Positions 60,916-64,000 of a stretch of 64,000 nucleotides of DNA are shown in pieces. Location of the stretch: the NCBI RefSeq assembly GCF_003473485.1, contig NC_053046.1:39517832-39581831 (forward strand). The letters are read 5' to 3'. A program made the translations under genes and the position numbers. Numbering within the stretch: the stretch's first letter is position 1; the number at the start of each line of letters is the position of its first letter. Source of the DNA: Medicago truncatula (taxonomy: Eukaryota; Streptophyta; Magnoliopsida; Fabales; Fabaceae). The notes under the pieces were generated by a model. The model saw only the letters and a program-made list of their open reading frames with translations, was not told where the DNA came from and searched no databases.

Positions 60916-61788
60916 GAGTAAATAGTCAATTTCCCCCTTGAAATTGTAAGTTTCATCAATTACCCCCCTGAAATTAACAAAACTTCAATTACCCCCCTGA
61001 AATTTCACAACGTTAGTCAATTTACCCCCTCCGTCAAATTTTTCTGTTAGTGAACATGACGTTTTGCAAATACCCCCTGAAGTTTTGCACTTATGTGCAA
61101 AATGCCCCCCAAACTTAAAAATTTATATTATTTTTTTCTTAAAAACAAACAATTAATAGTTAAATATTAAAGCTAACTATTAATTTTGGAGTTTGGAAAA
61201 ACTACATACATATATACATCAAAATAGGGAAAAATGTGTATTTTTAAAGTGACAATAATGGTTATTTCTAATAGACAAATTGTTATTTTTAGAGGTTTAT
61301 AAACAAATTAATAATCAGATTTAAATTTTCTCCTTCACCATCTTAGTCTTTTAACTCCTCCAACTCCTTCAACAATTTGCTCAAACCATTTAAACTACAC
61401 AACCCCCAATATTAATCCACAAATCATCCCATTATTGTCACTTTAAAAAATACATATTTTTCCCCATTTTGGAGCCTATTTTGATGTATATATGCATGTA
61501 GTTTTCCCAAATTCCAAAATTAATAGTTAGTTTTAATATTTAACTATTAATTGTTTGTTTTTAAGAAAAAGATAATATAAATTTTTAAGTTTGGAGGGCA
61601 TTTTTCACATAAGTGCAAAACTTCAGGGGGGGTATTTGCAAAACGTCATGTTCACTAACAGAAAAATTTGACGGAGGGGTAAATTGACTAACGTTGTGAA
61701 ATTTCAGGGGGGTAATTGAAGTTTTGTTAATTTCAGGGGGGTAATCGATGAAACTTACAATTTCAGGGGGGAAATTGACTATTTACTC
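60916..61788. mobile_element. Fold-back MULE nested in the hAT element
   Basis: Ends GAGTAAATAGTCAATTTCCC and the inverse. The arms pair for roughly 350 bp on each side with a loop at about 61270-61430. AAATATTTTT precedes and follows it (60906-60915, 61789-61798), a 9-10-bp duplication in an A/T-rich target. No coding content. The terminal GAGTAAAT is shared with the element at 62494. Confidence 0.93.
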
Positions 61789-62493
61789 AAATATTTTTTT
61801 GGTCAAGATAAACAGGAAGTCTCTAAATATGCTATTTTTTAAGGGAATTTTATTGCGTTTGTGTATATGAATGTTTTAAATCACATGATTAGATATTAAT
61901 TATTGAAAGAAAAAAAAAAACAAGTTGTAAAAGGAGTAAAGAAACATGTAACAAAAAAAACTTGCCATTTAACACAAACCCGGCGTGTATGTCTCCTGCC
62001 ATCTCTCCGCTCCATTTTATGCCGACAGATTAATCAAGCGATTGAGAGGAAAGAGAAAAAAGTGGCCACTAAAAGAGATAGTTTCCCGTTTCCAACCCTT
62101 TTTTCTTTACTTCACCGTTGCCACAAACGCCGCGGCTGCTGCTACATGATTTCTTTCTCACTTTCTGCTCTAAAACTTACCGTATCTCATAGTTTTTCCT
62201 TATATTATATTATACTGTATTTGTGAAAAAATATTCTTTCTTTTCTGAAGGAGGGTGACATTTAAAAAGAACAATCAGGGAACCAAATCTTAAAATCAAA
62301 AAAAGGGATTCCAGGGTAAAAAAAAAAAAAAATTGAAGATGGGGTGGCGGTGGCTCCTCCTTACCACCCCCTGGCTCCGCCACTGCCTTTCCATGCAACT
62401 GAATTTTTTCCAATAGCTAACCTTTCATTTCAATCATCATTTATTTTCGAACACATTATTTTTAAAAACATGCAAACTCCATTAAAATCTTTA

Positions 62494-63716
62494 GAGTAAA
62501 TTAAACTCCCTCTATTAAAAGATAGAGATATTACACTCCCCTCCCCTCTTATTTTAAAACCAACACTTCCCTCCCTTAACCGTTAGAATACACTACATTT
62601 TAATCCTTTTGTTGATTTTCCATCAAATTCAAAATAGGTTATATAATATTTTTATTACCAAAATAACCTTTGTCAAACAAACTTTACTCCATCTCTTTTA
62701 TCCATGTCTTTCTCTAATCTTATATTTTTTTCACTATTAATCAAGGTTTCAATATTTAATCTTTTATCCTAAAATTGTAGAAATCGGTTCTATTATATCT
62801 AAAAAAGAACTGAACCCCGTTGCTTTTATCTAAAACAAATTAGGGTTTGATACGATGGCAAAAAACGTTGAAATCGGTCCTATTTTCTTAATCAAATGTT
62901 ACGAACTTTTGTATGAGTAAGATGCTATGAATTTGTTAAGGTAGTTTTGTTAAATATCCCATTACTGGTAATGAAACTAGGAAATGGGGAAAAGTGAGAG
63001 AGTTGCTTGTTGCTATATATGATTAGAGGAGCAGCTCTAGACATCTTCTAGAGCAAGAGAGTGCAGGACACCTTTAGACATTAACAGTGGCGGAGCCAGG
63101 AATATTATAAAGCCTGGGCAAAAAACAAATTGCAACACATTTATAGGACGTACATAAGAAATTGCAAGCAAATAATAAAAAATGTAAAGAAATTGCCCAA
63201 TTTATAGGGGTTTATATAAGAAATTCATAGGGATTTACACAAGAAATTGCAAAAAATTTGGCCCGGAGCCCGGGCGAGTGCCCGGGGTCGCCGGGCCTTA
63301 GAACCGCCTCTGGACATTAAGACTGATTGCTTGTTGGTGCTTTTTGTGATGGGGTTGTGGTGATTTTTTCTCTTGTTGTTCTATGGTCAAGAACTGGGAG
63401 TGATGGTCCTTTCGAGAGCTCAATTCATGTGTGGCCAATTAGCGACGCCGAAGAGTTTGTGCAGGCAAAGAGTTGGTCGTAGATGATGAAAAAAATAATA
63501 CAAAAAGGAAGATGACAGTCACGAGAGACGATCGGAGGTTATTTTCGTAATAATACAATTTTTAACGGAGACTATTTGGTCTTTAATGGAAAGTTAATAA
63601 AAATAACTAATGTGTATTTTATTTAAAAGTTAAGGTAGGGGAGTGTGTGTTTTAAAACAATGAGGGAGGGGAGTGTAATATCTTTATCTTTTAGGGATGG
63701 GGAGTGTAATTTACTC
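62494..63716. mobile_element. MULE with perfect 9-bp target duplication
   Basis: Ends GAGTAAATTAAACTCCCTCT and, inverted, GAGTAAATTACACTCCCCAT. The arms match for 50 or more bases through ATATTACACTCCCCTCCC. AAATCTTTA stands at 62485-62493 and 63717-63725. A hAT MITE is nested at 63085. The remaining internal sequence shows no transposase. Confidence 0.94.
63085..63312. mobile_element. hAT MITE nested in the MULE
   Basis: Starts CAGTGGCGGAGCCAGG and ends in an imperfect inverse (CAGAGGCGGTTCTAAGG on the other strand). GACATTAA flanks it exactly on both sides (63077-63084, 63313-63320). The 228-bp body has a GC-rich right end (GCCCGGAGCCCGGGCGAG). Confidence 0.92.
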
Positions 63717-63845
63717 AAATCTTTAAAATCGTGTTTTCACCAACTCATGAAATAATCTATAACATGGACATACATGAAATTAAAGAATAAATAAAACTAC
63801 CGAAACAAACTCATCTGCCGACATAGATATTTACAACTAAAAAAT

Positions 63846-64000
63846 TCACTTTTTAACGTCATTCACACGTGAAAGTTGTTGTTGCACAACCAAAACAGAT
63901 GCACTACTATTAAGATCAGGTGAAACAAGAAAATCACCAATAGCACCGAGTTCTGGAAATTCACTCCATTCTGCTAATCCATCAGTTTGAGGAGATTGAG
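63846..64000 (-). CDS. Cation/H+ exchanger (CHX family), tandem copy C, C-terminus only
   Basis: Only the last 51 codons are inside the window; the gene continues past position 64000. They read [40 protein letters not shown] and LSRVNDVKK, then TGA at 63846-63848. Copies A and B go on for three more residues (WIL), so copy C ends slightly earlier because TGG became TGA. Whether the rest is intact cannot be seen. The 3' flank matches that of A and B except for the inserted hAT and MULE. Confidence 0.85.
   Translation of the reverse strand, partial: QSPQTDGLAEWSEFPELGAIGDFLVSPDLNSSASVLVVQQQLSRVNDVKK

Larger units (their letters stand above)
60516..62385. mobile_element. hAT element with 15-bp perfect TIRs, holding a nested MULE
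   Basis: Starts CAGTGGCGGAGCCAG and ends in its exact inverse. The flanks CCTTTGCA (60508-60515) and CCTTTCCA (62386-62393) form an 8-bp duplication with one change. A transposase C-terminal scrap lies inside at 60670-60894 on the minus strand; the rest of the coding region is gone. A MULE of 873 bp is inserted at 60916. The hAT sits in the 3' flank of CHX copy C, in the sequence that is uninterrupted around 45890 in copy A. Confidence 0.93.

Overview
The window is nuclear DNA of a flowering plant, most probably a legume close to Medicago or Trifolium. The evidence is the AT-rich sequence, small exons with GT-AG introns, and proteins that match plant-only families. Stowaway MITEs, tRNA-headed SINEs, L1-type LINEs, MULEs and hAT elements are abundant. 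There is no sign of bacterial organisation. The species is an inference from the repeat families; the genes alone only show a dicot.

Layout. 1-3140: hAT transposase relic with a BED finger. 4126-7900: intact TGD2 gene (chloroplast lipid import), minus strand. 10051-16000: intact 14-exon CIPK3 calcium-signalling kinase, minus strand. 17-29 kb: gene-free repeat country. It holds a GC-rich hAT MITE with a perfect 8-bp target duplication, an orphan LINE RNase H tail inside a SINE, a 3.2-kb broken LINE ending in a (TAA)n tract, a second LINE 3' end and four Stowaway MITEs. 29217-32289: a MULE carrying a broken plant-mobile-domain gene. 37648-38523: a small relative of that MULE. 39545-42017: intact receptor-like cytoplasmic kinase of subfamily VII, plus strand. 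42255-45870: a truncated TRIM, a PNO1 processed pseudogene, a copia remnant, a SINE and a LINE scrap.

46209-64000: a tandem array of cation/H+ exchanger (CHX) genes, all on the minus strand. Copies A (46209-49463) and B (55075-58320) are complete and share the same three-exon structure. Copy C begins at 63846 and runs off the window. Between A and B lie a 1-kb fold-back MULE and a lectin-receptor-kinase pseudogene split by about 1.5 kb of foreign DNA, which includes a fragment of chloroplast ndhI. Between B and C lie three Stowaway MITEs and a nest of transposons (a MULE inside a hAT, and beside it a hAT MITE inside a second MULE), each with a readable target-site duplication.

Five protein-coding genes look functional: TGD2, CIPK3, the RLCK VII kinase and CHX copies A and B. 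They share no pathway in an operon sense. CIPK kinases and CHX transporters are both linked to ion homeostasis in plants, but their co-location here is probably chance. All exon joins were worked out by hand from reading frame, GT-AG borders and remembered family members; no alignment was run.
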